Assembly: GCF_029931775.1 (NCBI RefSeq)
Contig: NC_079312.1
Coordinates: 122,944,872 to 123,008,871, forward strand
DNA: 64,000 nucleotides
Reading direction: 5' to 3'
Source of the DNA: Euleptes europaea
Taxonomy: Eukaryota > Chordata > Lepidosauria > Squamata > Sphaerodactylidae
Shown: positions 10,119 through 23,500 of the stretch, piece after piece
Position numbering within the stretch: position 1 is the first letter of the stretch
How the letters are laid out: every line of letters begins with the position of its first letter
Translations under genes and position numbers: made by a program
The notes under the pieces: model-generated
Database searches by the model: none
What the model was told of the DNA's origin: nothing
Seen by the model: only the letters and a program-made list of their open reading frames with translations

Positions 10119-13100
10119 CTAAAAAGGCCCAAGGCAGGAGAGACAATTTGATTTCTCGGGAAGCGAAATAACGGTAGAACACACTCTTTGGAAATACCAA
10201 GCTACCAAATGTGAAATCTAATTCAGCACAGCAGTTTCAGATCTTAGAAACTTCTACGCAGTCTTTCTGCCAAACATGGCATTCAAAGTGGCTGCTGTAA
10301 AAAGGCAATTAAAAACAAGAACTGTGATGATACAGCTTCAGTAAAGTAAACCAAAGAACAGTAGGTAAAATAACTGGTATCGGATAAAGGAACTAATTCA
10401 CAGCTGCTCAGGCAGCTCAGGCAGCTGTAAACAATTTTAGAACTCCAATGCAACAACTTCAAAACTACAGAAGTACTAAGTCAATACCATCCTAGCTAAA
10501 ACAATCAGAACATAATTGACTGTCCTCAAAATGGAAGGTAACATAACAGACTTTGCCTAGAGCCCAGTGTGAGGTTCTCTTTGAAGCAGTTTCAGTCTGC
10601 TCTTCTTTTCCTTCCGAGTTTTCATCCTTGTGCCATTCTAAGGTTTTTGGCCTCACTTCCCAGCTAAACCCAGTGCCTTTTACTTGGCAATTCAATACTG
10701 GAAAACAAAAGAGCCTGTTCTTTTAAGGGTTTGAGCCTGGCCTGGCCAGGGGAGGACGGGCTAGAAGCACGAAAAATAAATAAATAAATGAGTCCAAAAT
10801 ATTGGGTTCATCTCATATACTGCATAGCAGTATGAAATACTGGGTGTACAAAGAACTGGGACTGATAAAATGAAGACGTATACAGTGATTTTTATTTATT
10901 TATAAAAAAGATGCCAGTAACTCATACATAAGTTTGTGCCAATTTCCACCAATTCCCACATCCTTCTGCAGATTACCATTAGGTTGATTCTGAGGGTCTG
11001 CTCCCTTTCTCTAGCTGGATGTGGCAGCTTGGTGCACAAAGATCAGAATTTGGGAGGCTCCCCACCCCAAAAAAAGTGCTGGTAGTACTGGTCAGTATCA
11101 TCACCAAAAAACGCCCTGGAAATATATATTAAAGTGTTTCGCTTTGACAGAATTTCAGAAAGCCGATCACCATCTATCAAAACCCAACAAGGGGGCAAAA
11201 CCAGAACAGTTAGCTCTATCAGCATCTTTTCCATTGCAAAAGAAAAGGGCGAGGGGAGATACTGTTATGTTTTTACATTACCTCCAGGACAAGCTAACAC
11301 TTCTACAAAGTGGTAGAAACACTTTCCCTTTTTCAGCTTCAAAACCATGTTTTGGATGTTTCGAAATCCATACGCAGCTGCAAAGCGTAATACCGTCACC
11401 CCATCTTTTTCTAGTGTGACCTCTTGGAAATCCTTGTTTCTGAAAAGACACACAGAGAAGATTCTGAATACTTCTATCTGGAGGGCTAGTTTGAGAACTA
11501 TTAGAAACAGTGTGTTTGGTCCATTCACAGTGACACACTAAGCGGAGTTACACCCTTTTTAAGCCTGCTGATTTCAATGGACTTAGACGGGTGTAACTCT
11601 GCTTAGAATAGCACTGCCAGGGTTTCACAGGCAGTGGTATGCGTTTGGATGTAAAAGCTGCACTTCCCATATCAACCTAACGGCCACAAATGATTTTCAA
11701 CTGTGTGGTGAGAAGGCTACTGTTCTTCCAGAGGACATAGGGAGTGCTTTGGACTAATTTAATATACTCAGCATGGGATGGCCCATTGAAAGCTGATGCC
11801 TTTGATGGTTCAGAGCTTCACAGTAGAATACATAGCAGCTCCCCTCCCCACGCACACTAGACAGAAGCGCATAACAGTGCTTCAGGAATGCCACTGGTTC
11901 TTAAAGCCTTCTCGGTTTAATCCAAGGTGCTCATTATAATGTATTACTTTAAAAACAGACATTCCACTTTTCTTGCAAAACAGGAAGTTCCAATAATAAA
12001 CTGTAGAAGTCTTAATAGTTGGCTCTTTTAGGAATGCCAGCCTCCAGGTGGGACCTGGGGATCCCCTGCAATTACAGCTCATCTCCAGACTACAGAGATC
12101 AATTTCCCTGGAGGGCATGGTTGCTTTGGAGGATGGGCTCTATGGCATTGTACCCCACTGAGGTACCTGTCTTCCCCAGGCTTAACCCCCCCAATCTCCA
12201 GGTGTTTCCCAACCTGGAGTTGGCAACCATACCCCCGCTGGTGGCCAGGGAGGACCTGGAAACCCTTTCATACATTTTCTTTCCCTATAAGAGGGAGCCA
12301 GCGTGGTGCAGTGGTTAAGAGTGGTGGTTTGGAGCAGTGGACTCTGGTCTGGAGAACCGGATTTGATTCCCCACTCCTCCACATGAGCGGCGGAGGCTAA
12401 TCTGGTGAACTGGATTTGTTTTCCCACTCCTACACATGAAGCCAGCTGGGTGACCTTGGGCTAGTCACACTCTCTCAGCCCCACCTACCTCACAGGGTGT
12501 CTGTTGTGGGGAGGGGAAAGGAAGGTGATTGTAAGTCAGTTTGATTCTTCCTTAAGTGGTAGAGAAAGTCGGCATATAGAAACCAACTTCCTTTATAAGC
12601 CAATTCAATTATATAATCTATATACACAGTGGCATTCTTGATTGCCCCCCCCACACACACACACACAGTGCAATTCTCTTCTGTTCGAAGTATACTATAG
12701 GCCAAGCACCTTGTGGAGGACACATAAATCTCCCTAAAGAATTCAGAGAATAAGCAAGATTTTTTTTCAGCTGTGTGCATTCATGTATATTTTTGTATCT
12801 CTTCTATTAATTTTATTTCATAGTCAGTTTCCTACCCACCACTGGATCTTCAACAATAGGACATATTATACATTCAAGTGAATTAATTAATAAAGAACAT
12901 CAGATTAAGGATCTGAAATGCAATGGCAAGCTAATTAGTATGTGGCTATTTAAGGGTCCTTTGCTAGTTGTTGGACAAGAGAGAAGGAAGCTGTTCTCCC
13001 TTCCATCTCCAGTTCTGTCCCCACCATACACTTCACATTTAAATTTTTTTAAAAATGCTTATGTGTGCATTGGGCATGCATGCACACACAAAGGGCAGTG

Positions 13101-16100
13101 TGACTCCTGGAAACAGGTGTATGTTCATGTGGTGCCAGTCTGCATTCAGCAAACTTATAATGACTACTGCACCCAGCCATTATCTCCTAAGTCTTTGCAC
13201 AAAGATAGTGGTGAGTAATGAACGGTAATGAGAATATAGCTGCCAGGTCTCCCACTACGGCGGAAGGTTTCCCACTGGCAGCCCTCTTTGCTCACCACTG
13301 CTCGGAGCGATGGCATGAGACAAACAAACAGCTGTGTCAGCAGTGATTCCTAGAGTTACCCTATGACACTTCTAGGGTTCTCCTGGAAGTGACCCAGTGA
13401 TGTCATTGACATCACATGGCCCCCATGTCCCGCCAACCCGCAAAAAGGAGCTTGACTTGCTGGCTGAGGCCGAGAGCGGCAAGCAGCACTGCTGCGGTGG
13501 TGTCGAGGAATAGTTCTGACTGAGAGATCAGACCACCAAGAGCCCAACTGTGCTCAAGGAGAAGCTAGCACAGATCACCTCCTGCTTGCCTGTCTAGGGA
13601 AAATACGAATGGCACCAGCAGCAGCGAAGGGAGCACCATTCAGCCAGCCAAGTAAGCTCCTTGGCTCTCTTTCTTGAGTTATCAGCTCTGCATCTGAGTT
13701 TTTCCATAGATTCACTAATTGTATTGTGACTGGTCTCAGCATCAGTGTTCCCAATCTGTAAACTGAATAAAGTTTTTCTAGATGCTGAATTCTTTGACCT
13801 TGTCATTTCTATATGTGACCTGACCAGTGGTCCATGGCTTGGCTGACTTTCCTAAGTCAGCTGCTCTGCATGTAGGTTATTTCTCGCTTTTTAAATTATA
13901 GCACAGACTGTCTTGGGAACTGTGGGGGCCTGATATCATGCAGGGATAGTGATTAATGAAACAGTTGTGTATCTTAGAAGAACAGAGTGTTTTCTGTGGG
14001 TTGTAGGATGAATGTGCCAGGCTCTACCCTTGGGAGCAGGTGCCAGAATTTATTTTGAGAGTTAGTATCCCTGCTGTGAAAGGTTCTTGATTCAGAGTTG
14101 TTATCCTAACATAAGATATATTATACGCATAGGCGGGAAACCCCAGGTTGCTTAGCTGTTTGCCTTTGCTCCCTGTCTGAGGTCACGGTGCACTTAGGGT
14201 GATAAGGAAATTGCATCACTTACATGGTTGTTTACCCAGACCAAGAACCCACAACTATATAGATCTCAGCTGTTTTACCTGTGTGTCTAAAAATGTCAGG
14301 GGTGAACATGATAAGCAAATGTTTTCAATCACATGTATGATTGGGTATATATAGATACCATGATCGGCCATGGTGCCCAGGTGTGTGCACAAGCACTGAA
14401 AATCATACATTCATTGCAGAGTCTGTGCAAAGTGACTCCAAGTGCATATTTTCTGAACCTGTGTTTCCGATTAATTTAACTCAAATTTGCCACTTACTTT
14501 AATACTTTGTATGTGATTTCCTTCACTTCAGTATCAAACAGCTCCTTGGCAGCATGCTTAAATATGTGCTCTAGGTAACCATCTGACCGCCTTCCATCGT
14601 GCCGGATTAACTCTCCTTCTTTTATTCCACCAAACCTTATAAAAGAATGGTGGAAGTCGAAAAGGTAAAAGCACGGTCTGGATCAATCTGTGATTGCTCT
14701 ACAGAGCTCAATTAGTTCAGGTTTATGCACAGGCAGTCCCCGTCCCCAAGGTATTAATACTATGTTTTCCTTCAACGCAGTACAAGAATAACATTAAAAA
14801 CCCTCCACTAAGCTTGTATTTGAACAAAAATATATATAGAAGATGGCAGGCATTTAATTTCACTGCTCAACCCCCCACCCCGCCAAACAGCTGGGACTAT
14901 CCATCCCTGTTTTCCGCCCAGAGGTGTGCACCATCACTTAAGACATATGCTAAAGCAAAGGGGAAGGGGAAAAGAGCAGAAGCTTATTGCTGAATCATTA
15001 TGGCAGATATGATGCAAATCACAAGTAGATATGCCGCCTGTTTTTTGAGTAACGGAAAGAAGAAAACAATTTTACCATCTGTCTATACTTCATAGGGTTG
15101 TTAGATACCAGGTAATGGTAGGTGGGCAGAAGCAGGCCAGCTGAAGGGGGGGGCATGTCCGTGTTTACCCTGGAAGTGATGGGGATGCGCTAGCACAAAC
15201 CATAGAGTTTTTGGAGGAATGCGCTAGAGTGTTCCCATCACTCCATAGGGTTGCCTGATACCAGGTAACGGTAGGTGAGCAGAAGCAGGCTAGCTGAAGG
15301 GGGGGGGGGTTACTTCCAAGTTTACCCTGGAAGTGATGGGGACGCACTAGCACAAACCATACAGTTTTTGGAGGAATGTGCTAGAGCGTTCCCATCACTT
15401 CCAGGTTTGCTCCGGAATGGAAGTGACATTATTATGTCTATCACCCACCCCTGCCCGGAAGTGACATTATTATGTCTATCACCCAGGGGACCTGGCAACC
15501 CCTAATACTCCAGGATTACAAAATTAAGTATTGTAAAAGGTGAGTGATTATTATGATGAGGATTACTGTTTCTGTTCTTTTTGTGATACTGAGATGTATA
15601 ACTTATTTTAGCCTGGTCACCCAAAGCACCCCCTAGAAATTACTTACAGGGTGTCGAAGGCCACTTCAGGTACTTCTTTCAAAGAAGTCTTTTTCTGTTC
15701 CATTATTTGGAAGATTTCACCTGCAGAAAAACACAATACATTTCACCTTAGTCACTCAGAAACATCATAGGACGAGGGCAGGGGAATTAAAACTTATGAG
15801 ATAAGGCTGTCAGGTTGTAACTTGGAGAACCTACAGATTATCAATACTGATGCAGCGGGAGAGACTGCCATTGTTAGTCTCCTGCCAAAAAACCTACAGA
15901 TTTGTTTTTTGGAAGACCTGTTTTTTTTACTCTTTGATGATGGTCCCTTGCTACTCTTTTTCTGTGTTCTTATCATACCCTCTTGTTTGATTTAAATATA
16001 CTTATAATGGTTTGGGATTATTTTAAAATTTGTAGCCTTTAAAGCTGAAGACAGGCTCCAAACTATACCAGCATCCCTAAATCATGTCTTCTTAGAAATA

Positions 16101-19100
16101 TTTTATCCTCATCTCCAAATATACTCTGTGTGATTTAAGCTTTTTCTCTGTAAGGGAAATATAGGAACTTAAATAAAAAGAAAATGAAACTGAGAAAGCT
16201 AGCTAATGAACAAGCACAAAAGTTGCATACCCCCTCCTCAACTGCTAACAAGATTATGTGCGCTAGTCTTGGTCTTTCAGACAACCAGGAAATTTCCTCT
16301 CTTGCTGACCAGCCTGGCCTCACTCATGTGGCTAGTCACATTAGCAGTGCTTCTTAGGTGGGCAGTTGAGCAGGACAGGGAAAAAAAGACTAAAACAAGC
16401 AGCGCAACAATAGATGACACACTAACCATGCAATCCTGAATGGGGGGAGCGGAGCCACATAGGAGCCGGCGTGACCCCGCCCTGGCTTCCATGCCACTTT
16501 GCGCTGTGATAAGTGGCACCTGCACTGGCATGGGGGCACTTACGCCACTTACAACGGCACAGTGGTGCGGGACTTGGGCTCCGGTGCTGCTGCGTTCCTG
16601 GAAGTGAGTGTCCGCACCGGCATCAGGGGGCATTCCTGGGGCATTCCCAGGGGTAGAGCTGCCTTTAGGCAGCTTCCAAACCCCTTTGGGGCTAGGAATG
16701 CCCCTTTGCGCTGCTGCAGAGCAATGCCAACAAAATAGCTAGCATATCGCTGTGAAACTCAATGGGCGAGTTCCACTGGGTTTGTAAAAAATGTGTTTTA
16801 AATTCCTTTTTTTTTGGCCCAGAAGCCTCTCAGGAGGCAGCGCGGCTGCGCCGTTTCCCCCCATGACCTGACTAGCCTCCCCCTTCAGGAACAGGTTGCC
16901 CATGAACAATTAAAATAAGAAAGCCTTGGCAATGGCCTCCATCATTTCCCCACCAAGCTAGAAGTACATAACCTGCTTCAGGTTGCTTCCTGCTACACTG
17001 AGGGGATGACACATATTTTGGAAGAGTCTTGTGGACATAGGCACCCTTGCATACTGGTAAGAGAAGAAACTGGCTTTCATGCAAACTCGCAGATGAACTA
17101 GGATTTGCTGTACTCATGCTCCCAGGCTTATACCAAGACTTGCATATATGGCAAAGGCCCAAAGTGCAGATGACAGGCAGCAGATCTGTGCTGTTTAAAC
17201 CTGGATCTGCTCCAGGGACATATCAGTTTTGGTATAGGGGTTCCAATTTAAATAGCAAGGGAAAAGTGAGGGGTGCTGATTCCTTCCTTATACCACCACG
17301 TCAATGCTTGCAGCCGCCCCGCTCCCCCACAATTCTCTTATCCCAGCCAGACTCACTCCCTGCCTTGGAATCTGGCTGAAGAAAAAACGGATGTATAATA
17401 ACAGATTTTGGGAGAGATTTAGCATTACTTGTTTTGCTTTTGCTCTTAACGCTGGATCTTCATCCCCACCTCTTCACACAAACAAACACGGTTTCAGTGC
17501 TCCTGGGACCTATCCAGATTTTAAATATACTGATCTGCTGCTACTGTGTGCAATCAGACACTCAAACAGACCTGCTGGGAAGTCTGGGTCTGACCAGTAA
17601 GCATCACATCAGAGTTTTTCTTTGCATAAGTGCATTCCAAGGAAAATGCCGGCCTACCTGATGTTAAAACACAATCGACATCATGAGAGCTATACAAGGG
17701 GGTGTAGAAGTCTTCTCGCAAAGCTTCCAGCTTCTTGTCATAGCAAGGCGCCACAATTATATGGAAAATTTTATCAGGAGACAGATTCTGATGGGTGTAG
17801 AGAACAGAATAAATGAAATTGCAGGTAAAGAAGCCTCTGGGATAAAACATGGCTTCAGACTCTTTTTTGAGGAAAAGCATTGACACTCCCTGCATCAGGC
17901 AATTCGGATTTTTAGTAGATTAGAATATGGTCCCTCAGTCTTTTGAGACCATTGTTTTCCTGGCCACGCAATTGTTTATGAGAGTATTTCAATCAACACA
18001 GCTACCTCCTGCCATGTAGAAAAGCAGTAGATATCTCACAAACCTTTTCTGTCCTTTTCAAAACCATCTTTTCGAAGGCTGTACCATCAGCACTTCAGAA
18101 CAGATTTCCCTCAAACTGTCAAGGGGAAAAAAATCTGGATAATTTCACTATTCTGCTTTTGATAGCAGAGGTGAAACTGCAAAAGGCTCAGAGCACGGAA
18201 TTCCTACCTCTGTTCTGTCCCTAAGATGCAGAAGCCTTGTCAATTTTTTGAAAAGTCTTGTTTCCTGAAAGGGCCGGTGACATGGGGGATCCAGCAGGGG
18301 GATCCAGCTGGTATAGAATGTGGTGGTCTGGCTTTTGTTTGAGCTCCCTCAAAGGAAAAATATTACACTAGTTTTATGAGAGTTTCACTGGCTTCCGGTT
18401 TCTCTCAGAGCTACATTCAAGGCATTGCTTTTGGTCTTTAAAACCCGACACAATCTGAATCAGGAGTATCTGAATGAACATATTTTCACAGTGCCCCCTT
18501 CTAGCCCCAAAACTGAGTTCGGAGGCCCTAGTGGTGGTTACCACCAATCAGAAGAAGGTTGGCTATTTACTTGAAACGGTGCCTTCTTAATAATGGTGGT
18601 TGTGCTGAGGGCATAGGTAAGCAAAACTTCCTAGATCCCTGCATGGGCCCTTTCAGGAGGCAATTAAAACTTTCCAAAAGGTTTACCAGGCTTTGGAATC
18701 TTAGAGCCAGAACAGACACTATGCCGGGAATTCCATGTACGAGCTGTTCGAGGACAGGAGAACCTCCTGGGGCCAGGGGAGTCTTAATCCTGCCATGGTC
18801 CCGATCCAAATGAGGATCCTGTGTGTCTGCTATCGAAAGGCAAAAAACCACACGAGAGTGCCGTATGCGGAATATCCAATGTCACGTTTGTTTCCATCCT
18901 TAAGCTGCTCGTTTTACATTATTCGCACTGATTTTGCAGTTTATTAATGTTTATTTGAACCACTGTTTTAATTCGCTTTTATGTTTTTTTTATATTTCTT
19001 GTTAACCATTTCAAGCATAATCAAATATATAAATTAACAAATTAATAAAACTCATTTTAATCCTGTCCTATGTGGACTCGAAAGACTGTAAGGATAGGCC

Positions 19101-20473
19101 CACCATCTTTACGGCTGAAATCTAGGATTGCCAGACAGTGCCTAAAAACCAGCAGCGGGGTGGTGGTGGTGGTGGAACAGACAGTGTCACAGGATAATTT
19201 TTTTAAAAAAAATACAGTCTTGTCACTTATCTACTTAAGTACATGAGGCTTTCCCTCCCTTAATTTTTCTCCTGCTGCTGCTCGGACCAGGCAACAGGAC
19301 CTGAGGGCTTGGCAGCCCTACTGCGATTCTATATATACTTACCAGGAAGGAAAGACATTTCATTTAAAGCAATGGAGCTTACTTCTGAGGCCTTTTATGC
19401 AGGGACGTTTCCCGTGGTCACCCTCCCCCAATTGCTTTGGGGTTTCCTTTTGATTATCCATGCCTTATCTGCTCGTCAGAGGTCGACTGGCTCTCCTAGG
19501 GTGGCCAACTTCCAGGTACTAGCTGGAGATCTTCTGTTATTACTGCCGACCTCCAGCCAACCGAGATCAGTTCACCTGGAGAAAATGGCAGCTTTGGCTG
19601 TTGGACACTATGGCACTAAAGTCCTTCCCCTCCCCAAACCCCACCTTCCTCAGGCTCTGCCCCAAAAACCTCCTGCCAATGGCGAAGAGGGACCTGGCAG
19701 CCCTAGGCTCTCCCCATGTTTTCCAGATGCTGTTTTAATCAGAATCTAGAAAATGCAGGCAAAACACATGGGGAGAATGAGGTGACCTGACGGGTGGAAA
19801 AGGCGTGCATAATCCAAAGGAAGCCCCAAAGCAGTCAGCGGTAAAAGGCCTGAATCAGCATGTTATCTTCAGTCTACCTGTGCTTTAAAAAGCTAAGCTG
19901 AATTGGGGCCTATTTCCAATCCATGACACCCCCACCCCTCCAGTTGCCATTTTGGAGATTTGAGGACAGAAGTGCTTGAACAGGTAAAATATCCTTAATC
20001 AGGCTGAGATTACTTACCTGCTGTTTGGCAAAATAACCCTTTACAAGGGAGCCCATGATCTGTTGTGGTGATTTTGCAGTGCAAATATATGGAGTCACTA
20101 GACTGGAAAGGACTCTTTCTGCGTACTGTATCCAGCCTATAATGAGTCAACAGGAAAGACAGTAAAGTATCCTGACATTGGATTCATAGTAGGTTAAAAA
20201 AATGAAGCAAAATGGAGAAACAGGCAAATGAACAAACTACTGAAATCCAACAAATATTTTAAATCATTGCCCATGTCTCCCTCTCTATTATGCTGATCTG
20301 TTAATGAGAAAAACAACTCTGGAATGTAATCTTTTATACTTCTCCCCAAAGTCATTAATTCCTTGTTCTGTTTAAGAACCACTTCAAATAAGAAGCACCC
20401 TGTTTTTTGCAACAGGGATAGGGGCTAAATGTAGGGAAATATATATATATGCTAATGACTCACATATTTAGGG

Positions 20474-20520
<47 letters not shown>

Positions 20521-23500
20521 GTGCCTTCAAGTTGCAGCCGACTTATGGTGACCCCTTTTTGGGGTTTTCATGGCAAGAGACTAACAAGAGGTGGTTTGCC
20601 AGTGCCTTCCTCTACACAGCAGCCCTAGTTTTCCTTGGTGGTCTCCCATCCAAAGACCCTGCTTAGCTTCTGAGATCTGACGAGATCAGGCTAACCTGGG
20701 CCATCCAGAGCAGGGCAGGGAAACATATACATATGTTAATAGGGGTTACCGCACTTGTATTCCCAGTGATGTATTAAGAGTTTGAAAATGTTATAAAAAA
20801 TACTGTTCGCACTTTCTATGTATTCCCACCGATGTATTACGAGTTTGAAAACGTTATAAAAAATACTGTTCGCACTTTGTTTGGCCCCTTGAGCTGTGAA
20901 GACGTCTTCCAACCGTTTATAAGCAGTGGTATCCAAAAACCCTTTTAAAGCGATGTATTAAGAATTTGAAAATGTTATAAAAAACATCGCTGGGAATACA
21001 AAGTGCGGTAACCCCTAATGACTCGCATAAGAGGGTTTTTTTTCTAGCAGAGACCACTTAAGGAACAGAAAAAAGCATGCCAATGCTAAGGCAAGATTTT
21101 ACACATGTCTGCTCCATGGACTTTAGTCAGACATCAGCAAATTCCCCAACAGGAACTCAGTTCTCAAGCGTGAAGAGCCCTGATTAGGATTGAGATCATG
21201 GCAAATGGGGAAAAGGGGCTCCTGCCTCCCCTCCATGCGTTCTTCCCAACCCAAAATGGTCCTGGAGGTGCTATTTGCCTCATTGGCGGCTGCACATGTA
21301 GCCCATCCATACACAAGCAGCCCCCAACTGGGCAAACAGTAGGGTTGCTAACCTCCAGGTGGTGGGTGGAGATCTCCTGCTATTACAACTGATCTCCAGA
21401 TGACGGACATCAGTTCCCCTGGAGAAAATGGCCGCTTTGGCAATTGGACTGTATGGCATTGAAGTCCCTCCTCTCCCCAAACCCCCTCCCTCCTCAGGCT
21501 CCACCTCCAAATCTCCAGGTATTTCCCAACCCGGAGCTGGCAACCCTAGCAAATAGTATCTTTCCCAAGCAGTTTGGATTCAGGAAAATGGTATGAGGCA
21601 GAAGGCAGGAGCCCTTCTCACTTCATGCTGTGGTCCCAATCAGAATCAGAGCCCCATGCACTTAAGAAGCGCCTTACCAGTGTGCAACTTGCCGCTGATG
21701 TCTAACTAAAAGTCCTCATGCTGGACCTGTGTAAAAGATCATGTGTAGCTAGGCCCTTAGGGGCAGTTGTATTAGCAGCAACCGACATGCTCCAAGCTTT
21801 AATTCAAACAAATCAGTCATGATGTCGTACGCGTGACTACATGATGACGCTACACGGTTGGTCAGATTTGGATGCATGATGGTGTTACTGAGGACAAATT
21901 AAGCCTATTCAACACTGAGAGGAATGCCTCCTGGATTGGCCCTGCTCTCACTCTGAATAGGTGACCTACTTTCATAAGAACTCTAGAAAAACCCCAAAGG
22001 GGCGGACAATAATTTTTGCAAAAAAAAATTAGTAATAAAGTTTTTGGCTCAACTACTTAGGAATAATAAGACTATGCTGCAGAAAATGATTTCACCCTCA
22101 GCGACAGCAGAACAAATGTTCGGAATTGCTACTCTCTCCCCACTGGTAAATTCCTGTGCTATTCTTTGTCGGTGCACAGTCCAGGTGTGCAAAAAGCAGC
22201 CGATGAGTAGATCTGCTAGTAGAGAAGAGTTCCAGTCAGCCACTCCACTCCCTCGCAAATGGATCCACACGGGGTGGGAGGGCATTTGTGTGCAGGAATA
22301 GAGGCAGGAGCAGCAGATCTACTCCCGAGCAGGTAAACAGCATACCATTCCTTCTAGCTAGCTTGCTGATGCGCTTGTATTGCATTCTTTCCAAAAAGAT
22401 CAGAGTAAAGCAGTTTTGGGAAAGAGCAAATTAAGAATGGGGAAACTTGAGAAACAGGGCTACAGTAGGATGTTGTGAGGAAGCTCCAAATGAAATCACT
22501 CCAGTTTGCAAGCCAAAGCTGAGAAAAACCTCCTTGTGGAAGGAACCTTACCCCCACCTCCACTATACCCTCCCACATCCACATGCAAATGACTTTGTCC
22601 TTTACCATATCCAGATACAAAGGATTCCATTGGAAAGACACCAAGAAAGAGAGAAGAGCTAACTATGTAAAATAGCTGCTGCTTGCAAAAGCAAAATGTT
22701 GTTTTTTAAAGATAATTATTGGCTGCCTGAGGATATGTCAGTGCATTTCTGGCGGCCTCTGGTCTATCAGGTTCTGCCATTTGTAGCCTGAGTCATCCCG
22801 GTGCTATGCCCATAAAGCTGGCCTTTTAAACCCCTGCCTGCACACTATCACCAAACAACCATTGGTAGAATGATTTCAAAAGTTGATTGGCCTCCAAGAA
22901 TCTATTTCTCAAGAAGAAAAACAGACGAATTCAGCCGTCAGCTCCAACCTTGCAGTCCACATTACTCATTGTTTGGTTATGCAAACAGCCTCCTTGCAAA
23001 CAGCAGCAGGGCACAGGAGGCTTTTATCAGCTCCCCTCCAAACAACCCAGCCCTTTCTGCACAGTCATCTGCAGGGCGGCTGCAGAGTAGCTGAGAAGTG
23101 ATGTCAATTGCAACAGAGTCAATGGCCCTTCTGCTTTTGTTCATAGGCAGGCTCCCACTCAGCTGAAGTGAGAATGATAAAGGAGGAAAGGGGTGACTCA
23201 GCACACAGGTCACACCATCCTTTTCTAGCAGTAGAGCTTATTCACAGAGCTTTCAAGGGTTGAGCTACAAAGTATATAACACAACAAAATAACTACATTC
23301 ATTGCAAGGGTACACAGTAAAATTGGCCAGTTCGGATTCAATGCAGGCTGATGTGCACACATCCGGAAGCATTGTTCATTTTGCATCAGATTGCGCAAGC
23401 AACTGTCCAAGGGGCAAGACCCACAATTTGGGTTAAGAATTCACATCAAGTCACAACAAAATATTAGATAAAAATATTTCATAAGGTTTATTTCTGGATG

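Larger units (their letters stand above)
11440..14496 (-). other. NARF intron 9
   Basis: Contains the short palindrome at 11528-11616, a degraded hAT-type MITE near 12032-12232, a Sauria SINE at 12295-12592, and a GC-rich repeat scrap near 13235-13440 (TTCTCCTGGAAGTGACCCAG) related to the duplicated repeat at 15.1 kb. 13.6-14.5 kb is unassigned. Confidence 0.5.
17788..20017 (-). other. NARF intron 6
   Basis: Contains an L2-like LINE fragment near 18370-18720 and, at about 19385-19850, a palindromic element split by a hAT-type MITE at 19497-19705. Other parts are unassigned. Confidence 0.5.

Noticed and set aside
11265-11538. Alternative frame across NARF exon 10 read as a separate small protein
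   Set aside because: It is the shadow frame of the exon. The NARF frame is strongly conserved.
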